This document shows positions 1-11,881 of a DNA stretch of 64,000 nucleotides, in pieces; positions within the stretch are counted from its first letter, which is position 1; each line of letters starts with the position of its first letter. Both the position numbers and the translations under genes were made by a program. The stretch comes from Paramecium pentaurelia (taxonomy: Eukaryota; Ciliophora; Oligohymenophorea; Peniculida; Parameciidae): assembly GCA_905183005.1 (NCBI GenBank), contig CAJJDO010000053.1:440165-504164 (forward strand), read 5' to 3'. Below the pieces are notes generated by a model. That model had not been told where the DNA came from. It did not search any database and was given only the letters and a program-made list of their open reading frames with translations.

Positions 1-3000
1 TTTGATCCTTCTACTAAAGGTTGATTATCATCAATTATATATAATTCTAAAGGCATTCTATTAAATTAATTGACTACCATTTCATTATATACAATATCAT
101 GAACCATTCTATAATCCCATTTTGGATTAGATCCCATTTAAGTATTTGTATGAAAATCTTTAGTATCAAAATTATAATAAATGAAACAATTAGATTTAGA
201 AGGTAGAGATGTACCCTTTTCAATACATATTACAAGTTTTCTTTTTCTTACTGCAACTATCTCTTCAGCATCATCAAATTCTTACATCTATAATTAATTT
301 CTTTCTTTTAATAAACGTATAAAATTTGAAATTGGAAATCTCATTCTTGCTTTAAATTCAACTATTCCTATCATTTAATTATTGATTCCATGAAAAGTAA
401 GAGATCCACTAATAACTTTACTGATAGTATCATTTTTATTCTCATAAACTAAATCTTTCAATTAAATTAATCCTGATCCAATCTTTGTAGGTTCACTACC
501 TTAACTAACATAAAGTTCTAATTTTAAATAATTGCTTTCAAGATATTAAATAAAATTAGCATCAGCATCAACTTTAAAACTTATTTATAAATTATAAAAA
601 CATGATGTTCCTTCTGATACACTTGTATGTTGTGTTTCATGATCATAGAAATCAATTGTAACAAATGTTAATAGACTTCCAAGATCCAAATTTAATTGAG
701 TAGAAGTCTTATATGAAGATACTAATTCAGCAGGTTAATACTCTCCTTTTCCAATCCATAAATCAAAGAAATTCTCTCCTGGAGATAACATTTCATCTTT
801 GTCAACTGAGAATACAGATATAGAATCATCATATTTGATTCCCTCAGCTTCATACAATGTTTATTATTATCTAGCCTAAGTTTTAAGATCAGCTATTTTT
901 GCATATTCATATGCTTTTTCATTTGCAACCTTTAATTCCAATTTTAATTATTCTATTTATGTCTAATGCATTTTATCTTTTTCCATTTATATATCTTATT
1001 AATTCTTTAGTAATGTTTATGTTTTTTCTAAATGTGCAGCCAATTCTCCTTTTTCAAGTTTTAAATGTTCAATCTCTTTTCTTAAATAAACAGGATCATC
1101 AGAATCCATATAAGTACGATCTATAAATTCTATTTTTCTCCAAGCAGGATCTTCTCCAGTCCATTTTAGATTACCTAACACTTTTAAAAATTAATCATTA
1201 TCCCAATAATTTAAATCTTTAAATGGAAGTAATTACTAATCTTTTTCAGCCATCTTTATATTTAATTCTTAATTTCTCTCTTATAATAATTTTAATTCTT
1301 TTTTAAGATTTTCAATATCTTCTCTTTTCAATCTATTTTCTGTTTCTAACTTAGCATTAGTTTCTCTTAAATTCTTTAAATCTGTAGTATTCCTTATTTA
1401 TTCTTATTCCATAGCTTTCATTTTAGCTTATATAGTAGCTCTTTCATTATATTCCTTAAAAAATGGTGATTCCATTAAAATTGCTAATCTTTCTTCAATC
1501 TCCTTTTTTTATCTTCTTGCTTCTTACAAATCTGCTTATAAATCAACTACACTTTTTTATGCCAACTCCATAGATCTAACTTATCCTTCCAATAAATGAT
1601 TCTTTTCTTTTTCTTCTCTTAAAAGCATCATAATTTCACTCTATCTTTTACGTTCATCATCTAATTATGTTCTCATACCATTTAAATTAGATTCTAATTT
1701 ATTGCATCTTTCTTAAAGTGTTACAAATTAAGCATTTTTTTAACTTAATTCTTATTGATTAACAATTTTAGAATTCATCATTGCTTAAAGTTATCTAAAT
1801 TATGCTTCTTATTCAAGTAATCGTTTCTTTAATTTATCATTTAAATCTAACAATTATTTTATTTGATTTTATTAATCTACAAATTAACCACCTCTTATTC
1901 CAGTTTATTCAATATCTGGTCTATCTGCTTATACTAATTTCTTTTTTTTCATAGGTTAATGTGCAACAACAACTCTTTATGCTTAAGAAATAGCTTATAT
2001 CTTTTATTTTAATTTTTCATTTTCAGTTTCTAAATTATTTACTTTTGATACTAATTAATTATTTTACTCACCAATTTCAACAGCACCAACAGTTTTATTA
2101 CCCATGAATTTTTACATTTATTATAATTTAACTTCCATAGTCACATACATTTTTTCAAATTTTACTTAATTTTCTTTTAACTTTATATTCTCATCATAAA
2201 CATCTAAGAATAATTTCTCTTTCTCTCCATCATTCAATTTATTAAATTAATAAGGTTTCTTCTTAGGCATAGAGGCAATTCTTTTATTAGAAGATTCAGG
2301 TCTTTTTTACTATTATGATTATGGTTATGGTTTAGATTTTTAATCCTGGGCAGCTAAACAAAAGTTAACCCATTACTTTTTATAACATTAAGAATAGCAT
2401 CATCACCATCGCCATCAAAATCATCATTATAAATATTACTCTCAGTTTGTTAATCTGGAATATTAGCTTGTTGTTTCTATTGCTAACGATTCTCACTCTG
2501 CCGCTCTTTTAATAGAAAAATAATATTATACTTAAATTTCCAAGGGCATTAGTCANTATTCCTTATTTATTCTTATTCCATAGCTTTCATTTTAGCTTAT
2601 ATAGTAGCTCTTTCATTATATTCCTTAAAAAATGGTGATTCCATTAAAATTGCTAATCTTTCTTCAATCTCCTTTTTTTATCTTCTTGCTTCTTACAAAT
2701 CTGCTTATAAATCAACTACACTTTTTTATGCCAACTCCATAGATCTAACTTATCCTTCCAATAAATGATTCTTTTCTTTTTCTTCTCTTAAAAGCATCAT
2801 AATTTCACTCTATCTTTTACGTTCATCATCTAATTATGTTCTCATACCATTTAAATTAGATTCTAATTTATTGCATCTTTCTTAAAGTGTTACAAATTAA
2901 GCATTTTTCTAACTTAATTCCTATTGATTAACAATTTTAGAATTCATCATTGCTTAAAGTTATCTAAATTATGCTTCTTATTCAAGTAATCGTTTCTTTA

Positions 3001-3740
3001 ATTTATCATTTAAATCTAACAATTATTTTATTTGATTTTATTAATCTACAAATTAACCACCTCTTATTCCAGTTTATTCAATATCTGGTCTATCTGCTTA
3101 TACTAATTTCTTTTTTTTCATAGGTTAATGTGCAACAACAACTCTTTATGCTTAAGAAATAGCTTATATCTTTTATTTTAATTTTTCATTTTCAGTTTCT
3201 AAATTATTTACTTTTGATACTAATTAATTATTTTACTCACCAATTTCAACAGCACCAACAGTTTTATTACCCATGAATTTTTACATTTATTATAATTTAA
3301 CTTCCATAGTCACATACATTTTTTCAAATTTTACTTAATTTTCTTTTAACTTTATATTCTCATCATAAACATCTAAGAATAATTTCTCTTTCTCTCCATC
3401 ATTCAATTTATTAAATTAATAAGGTTTCTTCTTAGGCATAGAGGCAATTCTTTTATTAGAAGATTCAGGTCTTTTTTACTATTATGATTATGGTTATGGT
3501 TTAGATTTTTAATCCTGGGCAGCTAAACAAAAGTTAACCCATTACTTTTTATAACATTAAGAATAGCATCATCACCATCGCCATCAAAATCATCATTATA
3601 AATATTACTCTCAGTTTGTTAATCTGGAATATTAGCTTGTTGTTTCTATTGCTAACGATTCTCACTCTGCCGCTCTTTTAATAGAAAAATAATATTATAC
3701 TTAAATTTCCAAGGGCATTAGTCATCGCTTGCTAATCCAT
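1..3740 (-). CDS. RPGRIP1L: RPGRIP1L/fantom-like ciliary transition-zone protein (partial, assembly-disrupted)
   Basis: Homologue of RPGRIP1L (protein fantom), a scaffold of the ciliary transition zone. It starts at ATG 3740 (MDQQAMTNALG) and runs off the left edge, so the C terminus is missing. Seen: a Gln-rich N terminus, a long coiled coil, then a C2 domain of the RPGRIP1 type starting at GENFFDLWIGKGEY and continuing with TFVTIDFYDHETQ and FIQYLESNYLKLELY. This series of motifs closely matches the FTYDFxDHxTQ and FLQYLxxxxxxLELH stretches I recall from vertebrate RPGRIP1 proteins. A second C2-like region (RKRKLVICIEKG) follows near the edge. Two introns near the start, 3675-3700 (26 nt, ends AAG) and 3523-3545 (23 nt, ends TAG), are needed to keep frame. 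The gene is interrupted by N2556: 2557-3724 repeats 1388-2555, so the true gene is 1-2555 joined to 3725-3740. TAA and TAG encode many Gln residues. Confidence 0.85.
1388..2555. repeat. Left copy of unmerged contig overlap (1168 bp)
   Basis: This block is repeated at 2557-3724 with constant offset 1169, separated by a single N at 2556. It ends mid-gene exactly at the N, and the right copy begins mid-gene exactly after it, as expected for two contig ends that overlap but were not merged. I saw two mismatches, 1740/2909 and 1752/2921 (T/C). Confidence 0.93.
2557..3724. repeat. Right copy of unmerged contig overlap (1168 bp)
   Basis: Partner of 1388-2555. It holds the coiled-coil part and the first exons of the RPGRIP1L-like gene; only this copy continues to the start codon at 3740. 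Confidence 0.93.
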
Positions 3741-4152
3741 TATTTATAAATATATATATAAATATTACAGTAACAAAATCATATATTATATTAACCAGTC
3801 TTGAAATCTTATTTAACTTTTTCTATTAATCTTCTTATTTTATTAAAAATTGAAAATTTATGTATCTATATTAATAAATAATAAAACAGTTACTCAATTA
3901 ATAAGAATTACATAATATTTATAAAACAATTAAGATTTCATAATCAACTCCTTTTAATATGAATTATATCAATTTAATTAGGTTATAGATAATAAGTTTC
4001 AAAAATTAATTCTAGTCTATTATTTCTAAAATACAGAATTGATATCAATTTTCTATAAATTAAAAATGATATTTAAATTATGAAGACTTTGAATATTATT
4101 TTTAAGAAATCTTTTATCTAATTTTATTAAGTTATAATTAATAGATACAAAT
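3741..4152. other. AT-rich intergenic spacer
   Basis: A spacer of about 410 bp between the start of the RPGRIP1L-like gene and the stop of the P5 ATPase gene. A 300-nt open frame can be read past the ATPase stop on the minus strand, but its composition looks non-coding. No promoter motif could be assigned. Confidence 0.6.
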
Positions 4153-7100
4153 TCATAATTTATTTTTCATTTTCATAATAACAAATGGAAGTCCATAAAT
4201 TTAATATGTGTGAGTTAAAGTAGAATTCAATATTATCATCGCAAGTAGAAACAAGAGCCATGATTGTGGCATTTCGTATTCTTATACTTTGAATGTAAGC
4301 TTGTTAAAATTAATATATTTGTAATACATTTAGATAGTCATCTTCTGTGTCATCTTTGTACGTGAATATAAGCAAATATAGTTCAAGTATGAATAACAGA
4401 ATCAAATAAATAGTGAAAGGTCTATTTGAATAAAATGGTTTTTTGAATCTAGGATCATAGGATAATGATACTGATAACATAATATATTAAAAATTAGTAA
4501 CTAAAAATAAGGATGTTGCTTCAAATGATTGCATAAAACCTGCTTCACCATATTCTTCATGAGATAATGTAACAGGATCCTTATACCAATCTTAATAAAT
4601 TAATATAAGATAAATGAGCATTTAAAATGTCATTTAAATAAAACATTATCCCAATATTATTGATAACACTTCTACACTAACTAAACTTCTTTATGGTATT
4701 TCTGTAGTTAATTTCTTAAGATTATCAGTGTAAGTCATTAAAATACTAAGTGGTAATACTACAAATAAATCTAAAATAAGAAATTAAGAATTAGTCATAT
4801 ATGAATATTGGAAATATAAGATTGTACAACTTAAAAATTGTACTAATGAACACATTGTCATATATTCAAAAGCTTAAAATGAAGTAGTCAAAGCTCCTCT
4901 TCCTTCAATTAGAATTATTGGTACTGTACTTAAATCCTCTTATCCAGATGTAAATGGAGCAGCTAATGACAATTTTGTATTTGTTAAACTTATTCCAACA
5001 TCTGCAGTACGCATAGCTTAAATATCAGCACCTCCATCACCACAAAAAACAATCTATTTATTAGTTTTTAAGTAATTAATTAATTCAGCTTTATGTTCTC
5101 TTCTCATTTTAGCATAAACTTTGGTTTTTGTTATTATCTAATCAATATATTTATAATCTTTATTATCTTTTGCTTAATTCATTAAATAAGTAAACAATTT
5201 GCCTGTAATTGCTAATGTAGCTGATTTTTATAATTTTTCATGTGTTTCATCATTGACTATGACTATATTATTATCCAAATTCTCAGATGATTTAGCATCA
5301 AAATTGAATTTACTAATAGAATTAGGTAATTTCTATTATAGAATTTCTACACATAAAGTTCTTGTATCATTATTCATTTAATTTTCAATTTCTTTAAATT
5401 ATTATTCCATATCTTTCCAATCAATTTATAATTCATTATTATTTTCTAAAAGTTCTCCATATACTAATTATTCATTATCTTCAACTACTCTAGTTTGTCT
5501 GGCTACTCTCATTGATGTTAATACATTATCTCCAGTAACTAAAATTATATCTATTTTTGCACTTTTCAATTATTATATTACTTATTCTGCATTTTCTTTG
5601 ACTCTATTTTCTAATACTAAAAAACACAAAAATGATAGTTTTGATTCAGAATATTCTCTTGTAGGAATTACATCTTCTTATAATAATTATTTATATGCAC
5701 AAGCAATAACTTTAAATCCATGATGACTATAATATTTAAACACTTAAGTATAATCCTGTGGAATATTTTCACACATTAATTTAATCTTTTCAGGAGATCC
5801 CTTTACTAATGAATATTTATTATGATTTTATTAATTATGAATAATACAACAAATTCTTTATTATTCTTATGAAAATTCAAATGTTTTTACAATATCATAA
5901 TTTATTCCATCCAATAATACTGTTCTATAAAATATCTTTGCAGAACTATTTTTAAATAATGCTAAATCTAAATGATCTCCATAAAGAATTTCTTCTTCAT
6001 TAACAATATTATTACAACATGCCATTATTAATCTTATTATTTTATTTAAATTTTAAAAATCTTTCAAAAGAGGATTCAATTATCCCTAATTATTCATTTC
6101 TATTACTCCATAAAGTCTTTATTCTTCTTCTGTTAATGTTCCTGTTTTATCAAAACAAACTTAACTGACAACTCCTGCTAAATTTATCTTATTTGGATTG
6201 AAACAATATATTTTTTTCTTTTTAAATCTTTTCAATGCTAAACTTAATCCTATTTATAAAGTTGTAGGTAAAGTTGGTGGTACACATACAGCTAATAAAT
6301 CTAATATATCAGTAATTAGATCAGTAGCTTCTATAAAAGGATAAGTAATTAAAAAATATATCTTAAATGGTAAAGCAATTAAATAACCTACTATTGCTAC
6401 TATACTTAAATATTTTAAATATCTCATACTATCATCATAAAAATCAAATGAATAATCAGGTGTTAACATTACTTCTCTTATTAACTCACCTTTCTTTGTA
6501 TTAAAACCTGTTGAAACAACAAAAGCCAAACAATTTTCATCTGCTCTCAAACAAAATGTTGACATATATAACATATTTCCATCTTTTTATACAAAAACTG
6601 AATCATCATTTGGTAAATTGCTTTTTGTAATTGGAGTTTATTCACCATTCAAAAATGACTCTTAAACAATACATGTTCCCTATATAAGTACACAATCACA
6701 AGCAATAACCTAAAAAGGCTAAACTTATATTATATCTCCTGGTACTAACTCTCTTGAATGAGTTGTTATTTATTATCCAAATCTTATGATATTTACTTCA
6801 TGTTCTAATTTAGAATTCAGTCTTATTTCTCGATAACTCTCTCTATATTCAAATAAAGTATCTATCATTGAAATAATTGATGTTAAAAGCAATATAATAG
6901 CATAACTAGTATATTCTTCATAAATCCATAATAATATTTGAAGAAGCTAAACAATAAATAAAGGATGCATTAATTCATCAATAAGGATAGAAAGTATAGG
7001 TTTTCTAGGAATCTCTGTAGAATTAATTCCATAAAGTTCTTAATAATCTTTCAGCTATTCATAAGACTTTATATGATCTCTCTGATGAACATCTTTATTA

Positions 7101-7446
7101 TTCTAGAGTTAAAACTAAATTTTTTCAAATCTTCCCTCTCTATATATAAATCTTTTATATCTGTATGTAAAACCCTAAATTTATATGCAATTCATACAAT
7201 ATAATCTAATCCTTTTTATATATAATGATGACTAGGAACAATTACTTATGTACCATCATTTGAGTCTATTCGAAAATATTCTGCTGCAAATATTTCACAT
7301 TTTGACATTCTCAATATAGCCCAAATTTTATAATGCCAAGTAGCTACTACATAGACTAAACCTAAAGATAGAATGCACAGAAGATAAAATAATATTGCTT
7401 TTGCAATTTTTTATCGATAGGGCACTATTAATTAAATTTCCTACAT
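4153..7446 (-). CDS. P5B-type (ATP13A-like) transport ATPase
   Basis: Polytopic P-type ATPase of the P5B subgroup (ATP13A2/3 relatives, endolysosomal polyamine or cation transporters). About 1080 aa after removing introns 7175-7197 (23 nt, TAG) and 4300-4327 (28 nt, AAG). Seen in order: N-terminal membrane hairpin, A-domain loop VQESFLNGEQTPI (about residue 258, NGE where most P-ATPases have TGE), M4 motif VPPTLPTTL (about 381; P5B typically PPALP), phosphorylation motif DKTGTLTE (about 421), P-domain hinge FCGDGGADIQAM (about 796), the P5B-typical ADVGISL and APFTS, then the C-terminal helices. The last exon gives a clean final helix (MPQSWLLFLLAMIILNST) and a short tail before TGA. Odd: the near-invariant GDGxND is GDGGAD, with Ala for the Asn. 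The P5B assignment is firm; the substrate is unknown. Confidence 0.92.
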
Positions 7447-7627
7447 TTTATAAAATTATATTTCAAATTAACATTTATGATTCAAAATGAATACAAATAT
7501 GTATACACTAAGTATCAAACATATCTCTTTTTATTAATTGATTAAAATCAAAATAATATTTTCATATCTTTATATATATATTGTTATTTTAGAAATATCA
7601 TGTAATTTAATAATATTTTTTATAATT

Positions 7628-9157
7628 TCAAATTCTTTTTTCGAATAATAGACAATTATCTGGTTCCAAAATGTATAAGAATTTTATACCAAATCTAATC
7701 TATTATTACACTTCAGGATTCAAAATAATTTTATATTTTCTAACAAGCAATGCTATTATTATTTTTGATTCCATCATAGCCATATGTTATCCAATACAAT
7801 TTCTTGGTCCTGCTCCAAAAGGAATATAAATATAACCATTATCGTTTTTAACTTATTTTTGTTTATTTAACCATCTTTTATAATTAAATTCAGTAGCCTT
7901 ATCAAAATATTTCTCTTATTTATGACTAGCATTTTACATTTATATTAGAGCCCATCCTTTTTTAAGTTTAATTTCTTAAAGTTATGTATCATTTTTTACT
8001 ATTCTAAAAATTGTAGAATAGGATGGATTCTTTAATCTTAGAACTTCTTAAATCAATGCATTAATTTTAACTAACTTATTTAAATGTTCTTCTTTAATTT
8101 CATTCTATCCAATAACTTCTTACACTTCTTCTAATATTTCACTTTAAATTTCTGGATATTAAGCCAAATAATATAAACAAGTACCAATAGCTGTGGCAGT
8201 TGTGTCAGTACCAACAAAAAATAGTGTTGTGAATTGATGTATTATCTCTTCAATATCTATTAATTATTCTTTTTATTATGATTATTATGATAAGTATTCA
8301 GTAACATATAAATCTAAGAATACCATTTTATCTTTATCTTATATTGGGTTTTATCTTAGTTATTCAATTCTCTTTAAAATCATCTCTTTCACCTTCATTT
8401 TTACATTATCTACTCTTCTTACTATGTCTTTTTCTTTTTAAGATGGAAAAATGTCCCACATCCTTTCTTTAAATATCAATGACTTAATAAAAACAAATGG
8501 ATTTTCAAATTAGATTTAACTCATTGATCCTGTCAATTCTATTAAAGCTATTTAAGCATCTTTTCCTTCCAATTTAAAACCTTATGCCAATTCACCAAAA
8601 AAGCTTTTTATTACGATTTCACCTGTCATCCTTGAAATGAATTCATTTAAATTTTCCTTAGAATCTTTCAAGGCAATATCTTCAACAACTTAATTCATCA
8701 TTGGAATCCTTGATTTTAACTTATCAAATGTAAATGCTGAACCTAAAAGATTTCTCTATCTTTTCCATCTCTCTCCTTCACTGAAAACTAATCCTTTTTA
8801 CATATATGATTTTATCTAAAATGGGTTCATCTTTTCAAAATTATGATGTTCTTAAAATGAATCCCTAATGTACTCTGATCCTGTAAGAATAATACAAGGC
8901 TTATATATCAAATTTGATAATATAACCTTTGCATTAGGATTCCTTCTTAGAGCTGCATAAATTGTTTCCATAGCATCATGATTTTTTTTGATTGAATTCA
9001 TGAGCAATCCAATAAAACCATTGATTGGATTAAACATTAAAATTGCTTTATCTCCTAATTTAAGTTTCAATAGTAACAAAGGAGTTAAAGGTCTTATTAT
9101 AAAGAAATAAATTGCTATTGCTATCAATCCAAGAGCAACAAAGCCAATAATATACAT
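7628..9157 (-). CDS. Cytochrome P450 monooxygenase
   Basis: Haem-thiolate monooxygenase, 509 aa and apparently intronless. An N-terminal membrane anchor (residues 1-25, MYIIGFVALGLIAIAIYFF) places it on the ER face. Seen: I-helix oxygen-binding motif FFVGTDTTAT (about 314), K-helix ExxR as EVLRLKNP, and the haem loop PFGAGPRNCIGQHMAM (about 445-460) with the Cys ligand. The C terminus (FLYILEPDNCLLFEKR) is family-like. Length matches ordinary microsomal P450s. The stop is TGA 7628-7630; in-frame TAA and TAG near the end are read as Gln. Substrate and subfamily cannot be told from sequence alone. It lies 181 bp from the start of the P5B ATPase gene on the same strand. Confidence 0.93.
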
Positions 9158-9472
9158 TTAAATTAATAATAAATTTTTTATTTAAAAGTTTCGGTTATCA
9201 TTTAAAAAAAATTCTAAAAAGATAAATAAAAATTCTTAATTTACATAGGTGTTTATCAGAAACAAGTAATCATTAATAAATAAATTTCCAAATATATTCA
9301 ATTTTATGTAATTTTACTTTGCATTATTATTATATTTAAACGATGAATTTTAAATAATATATTAAAAATAATAGGATAACTCTTAAATATATAATTATAT
9401 AATAAGAAATAATGGAATCTTTAAGAGTTTCCTAATTTGAGAATTTTATTATTTTTAAATTTAATAAATTTA
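9158..9472. other. AT-rich intergenic spacer
   Basis: About 315 bp between the trichocyst gene stop and the P450 start. No ORF, RNA gene or repeat was recognised. Confidence 0.6.
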
Positions 9473-10694
9473 TCATATTGATATTTTCTAAATTAAACTT
9501 GGAAAGTCATTATAGTTTCTTTTGAATACTTATATAACTTCTGTTAAAATATCACTTTATTGGGTTCTAAAATGATATACATTTATTATATACCTAATTT
9601 TAGTAGCTTCTACATAACCATTATGATAATCAACGCATGTTCTCTCCCAATCATCTTTTTATTTTCTCAATAAAGTTGATTTCTTGAAATTTCAATAGAT
9701 TATTATTACTTCTGTATTAAATCTAATGTCATTATTCAATTCTAATATGGTTTAATTGATTATTAAGACTCTTGCCTTAAATGTAGCAATAGTTGCTTCT
9801 AATCTTCTATTTTAGATAACAATTCTTTCTTTTTAATTTTAATAATCTTATTCTCTAGCATTGTCTGTCAATAATTCTTATTTTAATAAATCGAAAACAC
9901 TTTCAATTAATTCATCAATAATTTCTTAAATTTTAGCTACTCCTTATTAATTAGCTTGAATTCCTGGATCTCTAAAAGATAATTTGAAATATATTTTACT
10001 ATGATGTTTCTAAAAGTAATTCATAAAGTAATCCAATTCCATTAGATTATTTTTTCAATAATTTTTAATGTACTTCTAATTCATTAAACATAAATTAAGA
10101 GAACTCTAAGAATGAATAGGTTCCAGCTAATGGATCCCATTTTTTGGTACTTAATTTACTAATAATTCTTTTTCCTTCTTAAAGTGCACCAACCATATTT
10201 GTCAATTCATCTCTTCTTGCTTCATATTATTACTAAAATTAAGCAATATATTATACTCTAGTTATGTCTCTTTCTTAAGTCAATTCATCAATACGTTAAT
10301 TATTTCTATTTTCAATTTCTTATTTATCCAATAATTATCTTTATTTGTTTTTTTATTCTTAGATGAACAATGGTAATGTTTGTTAATCTTTAGCCAACTA
10401 ATATTCAGATGAATCAATAACAAATAAGATTTCATCATATTTATCATCACAAAATTAAGTATGATCTCTTGACTTTTATCTTTCAACATCTTATTCCTCA
10501 TTGATTCTATCCTTCATTTATGTAAGAAGATCAATAATTTTATCAACACTGCTATTTCCTTATAATTCAACTTGAATTGTTTAAATTATTGTTTTTCCAA
10601 ATTCAGTGCTTTGCAGAGATTGAAGGAGTGTCTCTCCTTCACTCATACAACTTGCAAATAAAACAAGTGAGCATAATATTATCACTTTATACAT
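9473..10694 (-). CDS. Trichocyst matrix protein (TMP family)
   Basis: Secretory protein of the paracrystalline trichocyst core, the extrusive organelle of Paramecium. 379 aa if three introns are removed: 9972-9999 (28 nt, TAG), 9683-9709 (27 nt, AAG, contains an in-frame TGA) and 9567-9593 (27 nt, TAG, optional because it leaves the frame open). Seen: a signal peptide (MYKVIILCSLVLFASC), the family-typical start TEFGKTIIQTIQVELQG, then alternating heptad coils (DELTQERDITRV, RLEATIATFKARV) and the KQKDDWERTC box near the end. Family members are made as precursors and cut in the secretory pathway. This gene is the best single pointer to a peniculine ciliate. Which TMP subfamily it belongs to is unresolved. 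Confidence 0.85.
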
Positions 10695-10757
10695 TATAAT
10701 TAATAATTAAAACGGATTTGTGATCATTATGTATTTTATTCTTTTTTATTTTATAAT

Positions 10758-11768
10758 TCAATGATGATGATGATGTCCTCCATTTGCATCTTATAATTTT
10801 AGTGTTCCTGTTTTGCCTACAACAACCTACACATTTCCAAATTATCTTCCAACTATAGGAATTCCTTCAGCCATCTCTACATTAATCTCATCTATAATTT
10901 CTCTCAATTAACCTCTAAATAATGATTAGAAAAAGTAAGGGAATGCTAAAAATATCAAGAAGAAATTTCTTGTCCATCTATAGAAGGCTCTATAATCATT
11001 AAACTTAAGAATATTAGAATATTTTACTTTTAAATAATCGTAGTCGACAACAGCATTTTAATGCAAATATGTCCATTCTTTAAAAGTTCTCTCTTCAGTA
11101 GACCAAACTCTAAAATATTCAGCATCTTCAGAAGTAATACGATGCTCTGTTTCAAATGGATTTTTTTTCATATTGTGATATAATGGTCTATGATATTAAC
11201 CAACACCCATAAGAGCATTTCCTCTAACTGATCCTTTGTTTGGTCTTGGAACACCTTTGATAAATACATAATATTGTACCTCCTTTGTATCTACCAAAAT
11301 CATCCACATTAAAAACTTATCTCTCTTTTTTCAAATAATCTTGCTTCTCTTTTGCATAATCTGATGCCACTTATCCTGGTCTTTTGTATGTACCATCATC
11401 ATTTCTTTCGAATGATTATTTATATCTTTCCATCTCGGCACCATACAATAACTCTGGTTATTCTTTACTCAAAAGATCATAGGCATTTCTGCTTTGTATT
11501 TATGATAATATTGCAAAGGCTTCAGCCACATCTTAAAATTCTTATTGGGCTGATGCATCATTTATAGCAACAGATGTAGTAACATTTGGATAGAGTCTAA
11601 TATTTTTTGTATTAACATGTACTTTTGTGCTTTCTTTGTATAAGCTTCTCTGATTTATTCTTCTGTGGCATTCTTCTATATTCCCAAAATTGCATAATAA
11701 TCTTTTCTTTTACCGAAATATTAGACTTGTTTTAATGGCAATTTGAATAAGCCTCTTGATAATATCAT
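10758..11768 (-). CDS. J-domain-like mitochondrial membrane protein lacking HPD
   Basis: 319 aa after introns 11597-11622 (26 nt, TAG) and 11255-11279 (25 nt, AAG). The N terminus is basic and amphipathic (MILSRGLFKLPLKQVQYFGK), like a mitochondrial presequence. A J-like fold follows: KDYYAILGIQKNATEEQIREAY then KKAQKLYPNVT. The tripeptide that should be HPD is YPN (about residue 50), so Hsp70 activation is unlikely. A single membrane helix is predicted around RWTRNFFLIFLAFPYFF in the last third, and the protein ends in a run of His. Known: ciliate respiratory-chain and ATP-synthase complexes contain many lineage-specific accessory subunits. Inferred: this may be such a structural subunit. 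It could also be a degenerate DnaJ co-chaperone. Confidence 0.7.
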
Positions 11769-11881
11769 TATTATTATATATATTTATTTATATATTTTTA
11801 TTTCTTATTCATCATTGGTGCTATTATTATTGAAGATTTGCAATTACATTATCCTTCTCCTCCAATTAACTTCTCAATCCT

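Noticed and set aside
899..1126. Standard-code ORF on the plus strand
   Set aside because: It is antisense to the RPGRIP1L-like C2/coil region, which is open in table 6 and matches a known family.
1388..3724. True tandem gene duplication in the RPGRIP1L-like gene
   Set aside because: Both copy borders coincide with the single N and lie mid-exon, which fits an assembly overlap better.
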